From: Dentipellis sp. KUC8613 | Taxonomy: Eukaryota > Basidiomycota > Agaricomycetes > Russulales > Hericiaceae | Direction of reading: 5' to 3' | Assembly: GCA_002286715.1 (NCBI GenBank) | Contig: NSJX01000006.1 | Span: 372,001 to 436,000, forward strand | DNA length: 64,000 bases | Shown here: one piece after another, positions 24,407 through 34,566 of the stretch | Numbering within the stretch: the first letter of the stretch is position 1 | Layout: each line of letters begins with the position of its first letter | Position numbers and translations under genes: made by a program | Notes under the pieces: model-generated | Told to the model about the DNA's origin: nothing | What the model saw: only the letters and a program-made list of their open reading frames with translations | Database searches by the model: none

Positions 24407-24930
24407 TGGCCTTTTGTGTGCAAAACTCGCACGGGATACGTACCCTCACCTTCGAAGGGACCGGGATACGATACCACGACAGCAATGTAATGGCTGACCT
24501 CGAGTTGGCCCCTGGCGTAGAATATTGGTGCTCCCTCTGATACAGCTTATTGTCCATGGGCAGGTGCTCGGCAGTTCACAATAAATCCCGGCCTCACCTT
24601 CCTGTACTCATCGTAACGAAGACACAGATCGCAGATTCTAGCACCATCCACCATTTGCAATGGGAGATATGATACAGAGAAACCAGTCTATCTAGCAAGA
24701 CCTGGTCAGTGTCGGAAGGAGCAGGTCATGTTTGGAGGTTGTGCACCCACCATTGCCTCCCCTATGGATCCCATGAGTTCAAACTTGTAGGGTAGGCAAT
24801 TGCTTTCATGGATGCGAAGGGGACTGTATTTTGGTTTCTCTTTACCGCCTTCGCAGCAGTTAATGGCTTTTGGACCTTTGGACTTGTAGGAAGGGAAGCC
24901 GGAGGGCCTCTGAACCTTCGGAACCATAAC

Positions 24931-25518
24931 CCACGGCAGGTGCCGGCTGCATGGAACTAAAAGATCATATGCTTGTACGGTCTTTTACTTCCGGCTCTGC
25001 CGTCTTCTCGAGCTCTCAACAGTCTCCCTCGATTCTCCTTTAGATTTTTCAGTCAATTGTACTCTACTACCCCTTCACGATGTACGTAGTCTGCCAACCT
25101 TCAAAGATTTCGGGGGGAACGACAACTCTGTGCGTATGGTGAAGAGACAGGTATGGTACGGTAAAAATTACAACATACACTATAAATCTGCGTAAACTGC
25201 GAATAATGTCGTGCGACAGGTACGGCTAGCATGAGACTACGATGAAGGTCCAAAATGTCTAATGCGAATCTTCATCGGCATCGTCAATACCACTATACCA
25301 CCAATTTTTTGTCTCTCGCATTGTCCTCGATACTCCCGACGCACCTGGTACATCGCACTTGAGTACAATCTTCGTTGCCTCGCGCCTGCCGGTCCTCGCC
25401 GGATACTACCCCTTGCAATCTTGACGCTTCCCTCAACAGACCTCAGATATGTGCCTCGCCAGTCCTCTTCCCGGCGACCGCAGGTGGATCCGCCAGGAAG
25501 TGTATCCTTGTGCATCAT
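24931..25518. other. Spacer between ZF-B and TM-5
   Basis: 3' flank of TM-5 and the far upstream side of ZF-B. A piece near 25480-25500 with GGATCCACCTGCGG (minus-strand sense) resembles the 3' flank of TM-6, pointing to duplication of flanks. No gene seen. Confidence 0.5.
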
Positions 25519-26428
25519 CTAAGCCCTCCACCGTTCGCCTGCAGCAGCTTCGATCCTCTGCGCGGCGTCGTCGGGCATCGGTTCTAGCATCCCATTGACA
25601 TCGTCAGGTGGGGACTGTACCGGCAGATGCGACCAATCGCTTCCTGTCGTCTGCTGCGACTGCCTCTGCGATGTCGTTCGTGATGCCCAGTGGGGAAGGT
25701 GATATGGTGGGATTATGAGCGAACTGTGCGACTGATATCGACTGTTGCTGCGAGACGTCGATCGACTCAAGCTCGTCCCTGTGATGGTCTGCAGGTCGCT
25801 CGGGATTGCCGATATCAGGAAGTGGCTCTCCGAGTTATATGAGATGCCAGACATCGTGCTCATGGAGGTCGACTGTGTGCGCTCAGAGTGCGCCTTCGAT
25901 GAACGGGACTCTGTGGAACGTGGCAGAATGCCGGAAGAAGGCGTCGGCGAGTCGGCTGCACCTGGGCGAATGACGGGGTTGTAAGACATGACGGATACTG
26001 CGATGCAGAGGAAACAATCGTGAGGACCATTTCAATGATAGACGCAATTGCAGATAGGTACCTCGATGCTGCTTCTGTGTTCTGTAACGAACGTAGAATA
26101 TCACAATTCCCATCAACCCAATCAAGGCCCCTACTGCGGCGACAGCAATTATCATCCTAGAAGATCTATGTTGTCCACCAGTAGACGTCGGAGTCTCAGA
26201 GGCTGGAGGGGTCAAGGTAGTTGTCAAGCCAGCAAAGGACAGAGGTGTCGAACTAACAGGCGGTAGAGGAGTTAGATTGACGGAGGATAGAGGAACCGAT
26301 CCGACAGAAGGCAGATCAGTCGGCATGTCTGCAACCAACAGAGAGCCAGTTGGAGGGTCGCCAAATGCGCCCGTCGACCCACCGGCAATCCCTGCGCCTG
26401 TTGGAGTGACATCGGGTGAATTGGACAT
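25519..26428 (-). CDS. TM-5: single-pass membrane protein, PPxY lost
   Basis: Exons 26428-26062 and 25997-25519, 281 residues. The start is the Met of MSNSPDVTPTGAG, aligned with MPALSDVFPT of TM-6; an in-frame upstream Met is less likely because that part lies beyond where TM-6 and TM-5 proteins align. Ectodomain about 91 residues, helix about 92-114, then YRTQKQHR and the phase-1 intron. The tail has SAIPSDLQTITGT (IPSDL at 25792-25806) and SRSTSRSNSR. Where relatives have PPAYD this copy reads SPPDDVNG (about 25595-25615), so the aromatic residue of the PY motif is gone. Ends in RIEAAAGERWRA. Sister of TM-6, including promoter and 3' flank. Confidence 0.82.
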
Positions 26429-27179
26429 GACCAATATACGCCAGTGGGACCTTGGAAGGCTCAGTGATTTAGCAAGACTGCAGACGCAGCAACGAGAGAA
26501 AAGGGCGCAGCGATACAGGAGTCCTATGCACTCTGTTCGCACCATTCGAACCCTCTTTATAGATACAGAGTAGTTCCATACTTGTCAATAGGTAGTGCTC
26601 CGAGTCGGCAAATCAGACTTGAGGATCCGATGCGACGACTGTGCAGTGTCTAAGCGGTTGTCATCTGTCAAACAGTCGCATCGTGGCACAGGTCTTTGCT
26701 CTCGCACTGTACGTGGGCGATTTCTCCGTGTACTGGCGAGGAGGGGAAATGTGCAATATCGGGAGTTTTGGCGGTTGAAAAAACTTGCCGCTCAGCCAGT
26801 GGCTCAGCCCGCCACGGAGCAATCCACAAGACAACCGGCTTCTCAACTATAGGGATGCGCCGAACACGTTCGGATGTATCTGGTGCGCGATGATCCTGAA
26901 AGAGGAGCAAGAAGAAGAACCAAAGATCGTGCAGTCTCCAAAAATTGTCTCAACCTGAAACAAGCACTCACGTTGACTGCTCCAGCTTCCCAAAACGTGG
27001 GCGCCAAGTACGCGACTGCTGATTTGATCCTTCCGGAACGAATCCAACAAAGTCGTATGGCAGTTTGACATGTCCCTTGCCAGACTTCGTAGATACGCCC
27101 CGCAACCCCCGCCCCGGCCAATACCAGTGGATCCGCCAACGTCTAAATCATCGTGCGCCCCATCCTTCAAGCGCCAGCT
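26429..27179. other. Spacer between TM-5 and TM-6
   Basis: TM-5 promoter region: a block near 26612-26645 aligns with 28183-28220 upstream of TM-6, and a TATA-like ATCTATAAAG lies near 26558-26567. The 3' flank of TM-6 fills the rest. No gene. Confidence 0.5.
26654..26679 (-). promoter_or_regulatory. Shared upstream element of TM genes (TM-5 copy, core only)
   Basis: Minus-strand TTTGACAGATGACAACCGC about 240 bases before TM-5. The CAGATG core is kept while the flanks are diverged. Confidence 0.4.
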
Positions 27180-28052
27180 TCATCGTCCGCCTGCCGGTGC
27201 TACGATCTTCCACACCGATTTGTCCGATGCTGATTCGTCTATCCCATGACCATCGTATGCCGGAGGCCGCATTTGCAGATACGACCAACCGCTTCCCGTC
27301 CCCCGCAGCAACTGCGTCTGTGATGTCGTTCGTAACGGCCAATCAGGAAGGGGATGTTGTGGAATTCTGGATGGACTGTGCGTTCGATGCCGACTGTTAC
27401 TGCGAGACGTCGACGGTGTTCCTGTTATGGTCTGCAGATCGCTCGGGATCGCCGACATCATGAGTCGAGTCTCCGAATTGTATGAGACACCAGACATCGT
27501 GCTCATGGTGGTCGTTTGTGTACGTATTGAGTACGCTTTTGATGTATGGGTTTCCGAGGTATGCGGTAGAATGTCGGAGGAAGGCGTCGGAGAGTCGCCC
27601 ACACCCGGCCGAACGACGGAACTGGGAGTCGTAGATTCTATAGTGTGTAGGGCAATCGAAGCCAACGGTCAGCGTGTTTTCGGCGATAAATTCGAATGCG
27701 GATACGCACCTTCCCGCCGCTTTTGTGCTCTGTGACGAATGCAATATACAGTGATTCCCACTAGGCTAATGAAGCTCGAAATTCCTACAACGAGGACGGC
27801 AATTATCACCCTGGTGGATAATTGTGACCCGCCGGTAGGTACGGGAGTTTGAGAGGAAAGAGGAGAGCCTGTAGGAGGGAAGGCGGTTGTCGAAGCCGCA
27901 GAGGGCAGAGCCGGCCCGTTTGTATTAGCGGCGCTTACGACCAGCAGAGAGCCAGTTATAGAAGCAGGAAAGAGCACTGAAGAGTCTATCACCGTCCCAC
28001 TGACTCCTGAGGTCATCGGAAGAGTAGGAAAGACATCGGACAGCGCGGGCAT
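27180..28052 (-). CDS. TM-6: single-pass membrane protein with PPAY motif
   Basis: Exons 28052-27710 and 27637-27180, 266 residues. Ectodomain about 81 residues rich in Ser/Thr/Pro, helix about 82-105, then RHRAQKRRE and the phase-1 intron. The tail includes PTPSSDILP, ETRLMMSAIPSDLQTITGT (IPSDL at 27435-27449), STSRSNSR and MRPPAYDGHG (PPAY at 27255-27266), ending WKIVAPAGGR. Shortest ectodomain in the right-hand block. TM-5 and TM-6 are the closest pair and probably a recent tandem duplication. Confidence 0.83.
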
Positions 28053-28846
28053 GGCCAACGTATGCTGGTGGGAGGTTTGTAAGGCGCAAAGATGCAGGCG
28101 TACTGTGCTTTTCGTGAACACCGTTTGGACGCCCCTTATAGATGCAAAGCAGGAGTTCTATACTCGTCAAGAGGCCACGTTCAGCATGATCAACCTTGAA
28201 GATCCGATGTAACGAGTGTGCCTTGGCTATATATTCTTCAGTTGCACAGAGTATCAGCATTCGCCAGTGCATCTGCCGGTTCGAGAGGTTTGAAGGCTGT
28301 TTCTGGCCCATGAAAGCATGCCCGTGTAAACAGCATCTGAACTGCCGAGTAAGTGTTGTTGGTCCCCATATACTGATCGCACTTCACGTACCTTAGATGT
28401 TCCACGCCGTTTCCCCTTATGCAAGCCTCTTTCCTCTCTTGTCAGTCCGACGCATACGAGCGTCAAAAAAGGGTTCTTCGCGTGTGCTTTGGACGTATCT
28501 GTATAGCTGAGACAATTGAAACTCGTATGGGTATTTTCCACGTGAAGGAGAAGCGAAAGGAAGGAAGGATGATAATACGTGTGCCCTTCCTCATCTTCCT
28601 CTACGTTGACCAGGTTGAGACCACCAACTCCCCTTAATCCGATACCATCAGAACCAGGCCAACAGAATCCGGTGGCGATCTGATAGATCGCCTTCCAATT
28701 CTCGTACACACGCACCGCCAGACCCTGTCTTGATGGCAAATCCTCATCGCCACCATGAAAATCACCACATCGCATCCCATCGGCGTCTACACTCCGGTCT
28801 TCTACTGTTTGCCTACTGCTGCTTCGATTTTGCTTGAGATCGCGGG
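28053..28846. other. Spacer between TM-6 and TM-7
   Basis: TM-6 promoter region (TATA-like CTATAAGG near 28136-28143; upstream element 28259-28285) and the TM-7 3' flank. The latter includes 28802-28846, an in-frame continuation of TM-7 beyond its stop, described in the findings. The long minus-strand frame 28254-29429 is a shadow. Confidence 0.5.
28259..28285 (-). promoter_or_regulatory. Shared upstream element of TM genes (TM-6 copy)
   Basis: Minus-strand CGGCAGATGCACTGGCGAAT about 210-230 bases before TM-6; nearly identical to the TM-2 copy in the GCAGATGCAC and GCGAAT parts. Confidence 0.5.
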
Positions 28847-29967
28847 TCACTGAGCAGGGGATTGTGCCATCCCTGTGCGGCTGTAAGGCGGGAGCGACCC
28901 CGGCACAAGCGTACACTCGCTGTCCGTCGTCCTCTGTGACAACCTCTGCGATCTGGGCGACGGCGGTCGTCCTGATAAGGGGCGCGCCAGGCGTCCAGGT
29001 AGACTGCGAGTCTCGAAACGACCATAATTGCCAAAAAGCGACGGGTTTGTATCTGCTGCAGCCGACGAAGTGCCGGACATCGCCGCTGAACGAAGTAGGG
29101 TTTCCCAGGGGGCGGAAGGGCCATAGGCCACACCCGTGAAGGCTGGAGCAATATGCCCTGAGTAAGCCTGCACGGAATGGGGCTCCGAAGAGGATGGTGG
29201 TGCGTCGGGGACATCGGCTGGCAAATTGTCTGAATACACGTTGGGGGACGAGTTCGGACTGTAGGAAGCGACGGCCACTGAAGTGCGTGCGGCTGAGCGA
29301 ATTTGATGAGTGTTTTATCAAAGGATAGCATGAATGCAAGCTGACACATACCCCGTTGCTGCACTTCTCTCCTACGACGAATGTAGAAGATCGATATGGC
29401 CAGCCAACCGATGACGACCACAGTCCCAATTATAATCATACCAATCAATTCCCCTGAGGAAAGACCAAGCCTAGGAGTAGACGCCGGAGGTTGGGAAGTT
29501 TGGGCAGCTGAGATAGTCCTGGTAGGAAAGGCTGAGATAGTCCAAGGCCCTATGGCTGAGGCGGGAGAAGGGAGAGAAGAGAAAGAAGAAGCAGTAGTAG
29601 TAGTAGGGGCAGACGACGGAGAGGAGAGTACTGGAAAGTATGTTACAACAGAAGTTATAACAGATACCACAGGAGTAGGAGGTGTGTCGCCAAAGATTAT
29701 TGAATCAGGGCTATGTGTATCAGAGGGTGTTGAAGAGGGGGGGCCCGGAAGAGAGGTTGCGGAAGGAGAAGTCGGCAAGAGGGACGACTGCAAAATGGTT
29801 TCTGAATCTACGGCCGTACCCGTCGAAATAGATGCGGAGATTGACTCCATTGGAGGGAGGGACCGAACTGTAGCTAACGAGCGTCTTAATGCATAATGAG
29901 CGGGAGGAGTGGCGGAGGCAGACACCATCGGAGCAGAGGTGCTTGCGTCACGGTTGTTGCTGGCCAC
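28847..29967 (-). CDS. TM-7: single-pass membrane protein, longest ectodomain, early stop
   Basis: Exons 29967-29352 and 29277-28847, 348 residues. Ectodomain about 173 residues, dominated by Ser/Thr/Pro; helix about 174-196; then RRRREVQQR and the phase-1 intron (about 74 nt). The tail lacks a recognisable IPSDL motif but keeps GSLPPYSRTG (LPPY at 28883-28894), in the position of the PPxY of relatives. The frame stops at 28847-28849; the next codons read PAISSKIEAAVGKQ before a second stop at 28802-28804, which matches the C-terminal end of TM-3 and TM-5. The stop therefore looks like a recent nonsense change removing the last 14 family residues. First TM gene after ZF-C. Confidence 0.8.
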
Positions 29968-31084
29968 GAAGATATAGGCGAACTATGTGCGCTGCTGTCA
30001 GAACTCAGCTGGCCCTCCAAGATATTTAGATGCAGTCTTATACCTACAAGAACGTCCCATTTCGCGCGGCCAACGGGGAGGGAGGTATACTGTCCCCATA
30101 TCGCGTCGTATTGATTCATCACCGTCAATTCGCCAGCACATCTGTCAGATGACTTTGCGTGCCTTTGTTGCCCGTGCGGGGATCCTTGAAACAGTACATG
30201 CAGCGGCCAAGCTAGTATCCGTCTTTCCGTGAGAGGTTTGCTACCTTCCCATTGCTGACCGCGTTTCAAGCCCTGAACGTGTTGTCATGGCAGCCTGGAG
30301 ATATGCAGCAAACAACTTCACCGAGTAAACATCAGTCAGTCGGCAACATGCTCTGAGACTCACTGGATGGTTTGAGACGCATTGGTGTATATGGAAGCTC
30401 GATCCTCACTCCGGAATTTCCATTATCCGAGTCTGATACGTAGCACCGTTCAGCGTTTCAACTACTCGCACAACTTGTCTGTGATAGCACTCACATGTCG
30501 CTCGCAGGGAATCCCTCGCGTGTTCCGAATCTCGGTGCAGGATCCAACGCGTACGAAGCCGAGTGGGTCACAGCGGTTTCCTCCATGTCCTGTGGAAACG
30601 GTCCAGGAAAGTTTCGAAAGTCAAGGAGTCCAGCACGATGGTCTTGATTGACCTTGCTATGATTCAGATGTCCCGCCGTGGCGAACTCGAACTCGGAGTC
30701 AGCGCCAGCTATGAGCTATCGAGACTCGAGTAACCGTAGCGTGGCTCAGGCTTGCTGCTGTAGATGAATGTGTGAATGCGTCGCTCAGAGGTGCAGCCAA
30801 ATGTGATACTCACTAGTGTCAACACTGCAGAGAGCCATGTGTTAGTATTCTCAATAGAGCAGAGCGGTAGTCCTCATGCATGCTGCTGGTCTGGGGATGA
30901 TACCCTCGATGTTACGGTCGACTGGCGAGAACTAGCTTCCTTTCAGACTCCCAATTATCCTTTACTCGACTCTGAACATGCTTGGAACGTGGCATATTAT
31001 CAAGGCGGGCGCGAGCACAAGATGTAGCTGGAGAAGAGGTTCGTATTACGGGGAAGACTCCGCTAGTGGAGAGTTGGGACGAAC
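29968..31084. other. Spacer between TM-7 and the ZF-C flank
   Basis: TM-7 upstream region with a good copy of the shared element (30123-30162). Short frames at 30382-31027 carry no motif. No gene supported. Confidence 0.5.
30123..30162 (-). promoter_or_regulatory. Shared upstream element of TM genes (TM-7 copy)
   Basis: Minus-strand GGCACGCAAAGTCATCTGAC followed by AGATGTGCTGGCGAAT, about 160-195 bases before TM-7. With the TM-2 copy it matches over almost 40 bases. Confidence 0.55.
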
Positions 31085-31616
31085 TTGAAAAGATCTCCGC
31101 GCCGCGGCGGTCTCTGTCACGCTCTTCCGTTCATTGTCCGCCCTGACTGTTTTGTCTCCGAACCTCACACTCGTTCCGCTGGTTTGCTGACCTTACACGA
31201 CATCAAGAGTGTCCAGCTTCCTTATGAACCGTGCTGCACTTTGCAGACGCCGACAGCACGCGGTTACGAAGACGAAGACAGTGAGCATGAGATACTGGTC
31301 GCGATGCACTGCAGAGTACACTGTACACTACAAAGTAAGTCCGTGTAAATTGGGGGAACATAGTGACATATGCATATGTAGAGTCTAGCGCCGCACAGCA
31401 ACGCGAACGATGGGATCGATAAGATGGGTACACGAGGAGAGATGACGACATAGAGAGGAGACGGAAAACATAGAAAAGGAGAGAAAAGAGAGAAAAAATA
31501 GTACGTGCGTTCTTTATCCTCTTCAGCACCGACGTCTACTCTGGTGCCGCCGACTCCTGCTACGCGTCGACGGCCGACCAGCCACCCAACCACCTTCCTT
31601 CGACTCTGCCGACCTC

Positions 31617-33155
31617 TCACACCCCACCCTCCACCCCTTCACCCTCGTCCCCGCCCTCTTCGGGCTCCCTGCGCGGAGGCACGGAGGTGCAGGTCGGGTC
31701 TAGAGACGACTCCACGTGCCGCTTCAAGGCGTCCTTGCGCGTGAAGACCTTGTTACAGCCGTAGCACGCTGGCGGGTTGGTGACGGGCCTGTGCGCCATA
31801 CCCTTGAAGTGCCGGTTCCAATCCTCGACCCGCGCGAATGTCTGCGTGCACTCCCCAATTGGGCACAACCAATAGGTCTTCTCCCCCTGCGCCCCCGATC
31901 CCGAGGCAATAGGCCGCCAAAGCGACCCTTGCTCGAAATTGGTAAAATTCTCTCGGGCGTCACTGTCGGGAACACCTTCCCCGACGTCATGAACCCGAGA
32001 GTTTATCAGTTGACAGTGAGGGACCGTTGCGTCCCCTTGTGTCGGCATCCCGACGTCGGGATACTCGACGACGCTGGTCCCTGCTTCGTAGTCTATATCG
32101 ATTCTCGGTCGCTTGGGCCGAGAATCGGTGGTGCTGCCGCTTGCACCCTGGTCTTCATCGACCTCCTCCCACGCCCGCTTCTTCGGCCTCACTGGCTCAG
32201 GGGGCGACATGAAGAACGCCGGGAACAACGAGGCATACCATGGCTCCGCCGCGACCGACGCGACGGGCCTCCCGTTCCAGGCGGCGAGCGAGTTCTCCGT
32301 CGACACCTGCCACGGTTCGATGGAGAAAGGCTCGGGCGACGGTTCCTCCCGCGCCGGCGCGACGTTGAAGAGCGCCTCGTTGGTCGGCGTCAGGAGCTTT
32401 GTCGACCCAGGCGACGCGCTCGCTGGCGAGCGGGTGAGCAGCGCCGTCGACGCCTGGCTCGACGCATAGGCGGCCGCGCCTGAGCTGCGCGTCGGCATGG
32501 CGCGCCCGGCGGTGGTTGAGGGAGGCGCGACCAAGGTGGCCGCCTGCCAGTGGTGCTGAGTAGCAGCCCTTGGGCAGGGGTGCGCGATGCCCAGTGGCGG
32601 GCAGGCGGCGATGTACCCCGGCGGGTACCAGGGCGCGGGGGTGGGGGTGGGGAAGGGGGTGGAAGGGAGGGGTGGCTGCAGAAACTGATGCATGCCCTGC
32701 GCCTGTGCGTTGCGGAAAGTCAGTCTCGCGCGATGATACGAGGACGATAGACTCACGTTGTATGCCTGGTGACCTGCGCTGAAGGTATCGACTTGTTCAT
32801 ACCCGTGGCCACCGAAGAGCTTGCTGTCGCCGGGGAGCGCGCCAGTCTGGGTGGCATCGAGCGGGTACCACTGAGTCGGGTCGCCGCTCATCGCCTCCCT
32901 CAGGTCACGTTGGAAGTTCTGCGACGAAGAAGAGGATGAGCTACGTGTCTATCAACTGACTGGGACAGTACGCACCGTGTCGCTTTGATAGTCAACCCCT
33001 CCATGGTTTCTTACATGCGTGTTGACAGGACGACTCTCGACGAGCTGGGCTCGCAGGGTAGCGAAGGCGCGGGCGTCGCGTTCGGCGGGCGACAGGTTGG
33101 CACGTTTGACGTTGCCGAACACGGGAGCGGGAGAGGAACGCAAGTACTGGTTCAT
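31617..33155 (-). CDS. ZF-C: C2H2-type zinc-finger protein, paralog 3 of 3
   Basis: Exons 33155-32976, 32918-32757 and 32702-31617, 475 residues. Clearly the closest relative of ZF-A: shared DARAFATL, SRPVNTHVRNHGGVDYQ, RKRAW-like RPKKRAWEEVDEDQGAS and RPKRPR patches, FEQGSLWRPIASGSGA, then fingers WLCPIGECTQTFARVED (Cys-x4-Cys, His-x5-His) and CYGCNKVFTRKDALKRH with a downstream Cys. Differences from ZF-A concentrate in the middle and in the linker before the fingers. Heads the unit with TM-7, TM-6 and TM-5. Confidence 0.85.
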
Positions 33156-33245
33156 GGTAAGTCGGCGGTGAGTCGATGAGTGTAGCTCAAGCTGATGTGG
33201 GGGGTGTCTAGAGAGAGACTGAGGACGGAGAGCGCAGAGGCCCGA

Positions 33246-33253
33246 CTTATAAG
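33246..33253 (-). promoter_or_regulatory. TATA-like box of ZF-C
   Basis: CTTATAAG about 95 bases before the start codon, conserved in position with ZF-A and ZF-B. Confidence 0.58.
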
Positions 33254-34000
33254 GGCTTGCTCAGTCCGGGCCACGAGGATACGCTCCTTTCCTCCTTTCA
33301 AGCCTTTCAAGCCGTGATAAGCACGAGGACAATCGCAACGCGGAAGGGGGCCAATAGCCTTTGGCTTCTTGCGCTCCCTTTCATCGCCATTGTACGCGGG
33401 ACCGGCGGATCACAGCATCGGGACGACTCATCTTCCTATACTTGCACATGTTTATCTTAGACGCTGGCTGGCTTTGTGATCCGGGGTAGGCCACAACGTG
33501 TGCGTGCAGTAGGGCGTGGTCCGCCGGGGGAGCCTGCCGCGCGCAGACGGGAAAATGTGCTCACCACTCCCTCCCTCGTGGACCCCAACAGCTCAAACTT
33601 TACAAATAGATAGAGGCTTTCGCGCGCAAGGAGGGCATGTCTTTTTCCGCGTCGTTGTCCTTTCATGGCGGAAGGCAGCCTTTGTTCTCGTTTGTGCGTT
33701 TGTAGAGCACCGGAACCCTAACCACGAGGCATCCTTTGTTCGAAATGAATTCATTATTTAATTTGCTTCCGTCGGAGGATCGTCTCAACCTCGGACTTGA
33801 CCGTCCTTTCAGCGAGTGGCACGATCCCGATCGCGTCGTGCTGTGGACGGACGATCGAGATTCGGTATCCAAGCGCGCTGCTGTCGTCAGGTCTGTCCCC
33901 GCGCCGACGACGACGAAGGACTGAGGCAAGATTCAATCTGCTGCAATCTCCGTCTGGACTCTGCCACCCGGCGCGCGCGCGCAGCAGTCTCAGTGGCTCT

Positions 34001-34566
34001 GATCACATGCACTGCCGCAGCTGCACAAAAAATAGGCTGATCCCATTTTGTCATTGACAATCGCTACAGATGTAAAAGACTCCAGAGTAGGCTATAGGCT
34101 ACTAGCACAAAGGACCGTATACGTAGAGGGAAACACGGTGGCTCCCCGGACGAGACGTAAGATAATACTTATCACAATGAGAACGAGAGGGAAGACGGAT
34201 TCTGGATGCATAACGAAAGAAAGACTGCTAGTGGATGTGTGGGATGGATGTGTGGTACGAGCCAGCGAAACAGTCGAACGAAGGGCTAGGGTAGATGAAT
34301 GGTGAATGAGGGATGGCTGATGACTATGATGCATGGGGGTAGATGGGTAGATGCTACAGTGGGAACCGAGAACCGAGAACCGAGGACTGAGACGAAGTGG
34401 AATGAAGTCAAGTCGGGAAGAGTCGAGTGAAGAGAGGCCGGAATAATTATACAGTCGAGTGCGGCGATAAGGATACGGGCGAATGTGCGGTGTAGGGTAG
34501 AGGTCGAAGGTGAAGACAGACGTTCCGGCGTGAAGGGCATAGACATCTGAAAGGACGGGCTAGAAA
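34001..34566. other. Spacer between the array and the arrestin gene
   Basis: 3' flank of the alpha-arrestin gene and the edge of the duplicated block. It has a small tandem GAACCGA repeat near 34364-34384. No gene. Confidence 0.5.

Larger units (their letters stand above)
22015..24930 (-). repeat. Third, more diverged copy of the ZF gene block (carries ZF-B)
   Basis: The 3' side shares the CTTCCGTTCATTGTCCGCC block (22060-22078; also 31125-31143 and inverted near 5155-5173) and the pyrimidine-rich tail. The 5' side (24700-24790) shares with 33540-33620 the block containing CTCAAACTT. Much more diverged than the other two arms. Confidence 0.65.
31085..34000 (-). repeat. Right arm of large inverted duplication carrying ZF-C
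   Basis: Inverted copy of 2210-5215. The match covers all three exons, both introns, the TATA region and far upstream sequence (33520-33960 resembles 2230-2680 in reverse complement), plus the 3' region down to GATCTCCGCGCCGCGGCGG at 31092-31110, which is identical in the left arm. Third exons are the same length in both copies. Confidence 0.8.

Noticed and set aside
28254..29429. 391-codon minus-strand frame
   Set aside because: Overlaps TM-7 exon 2 in another frame and crosses its 3' flank; no motif, and the TM-7 model explains the coding signal.
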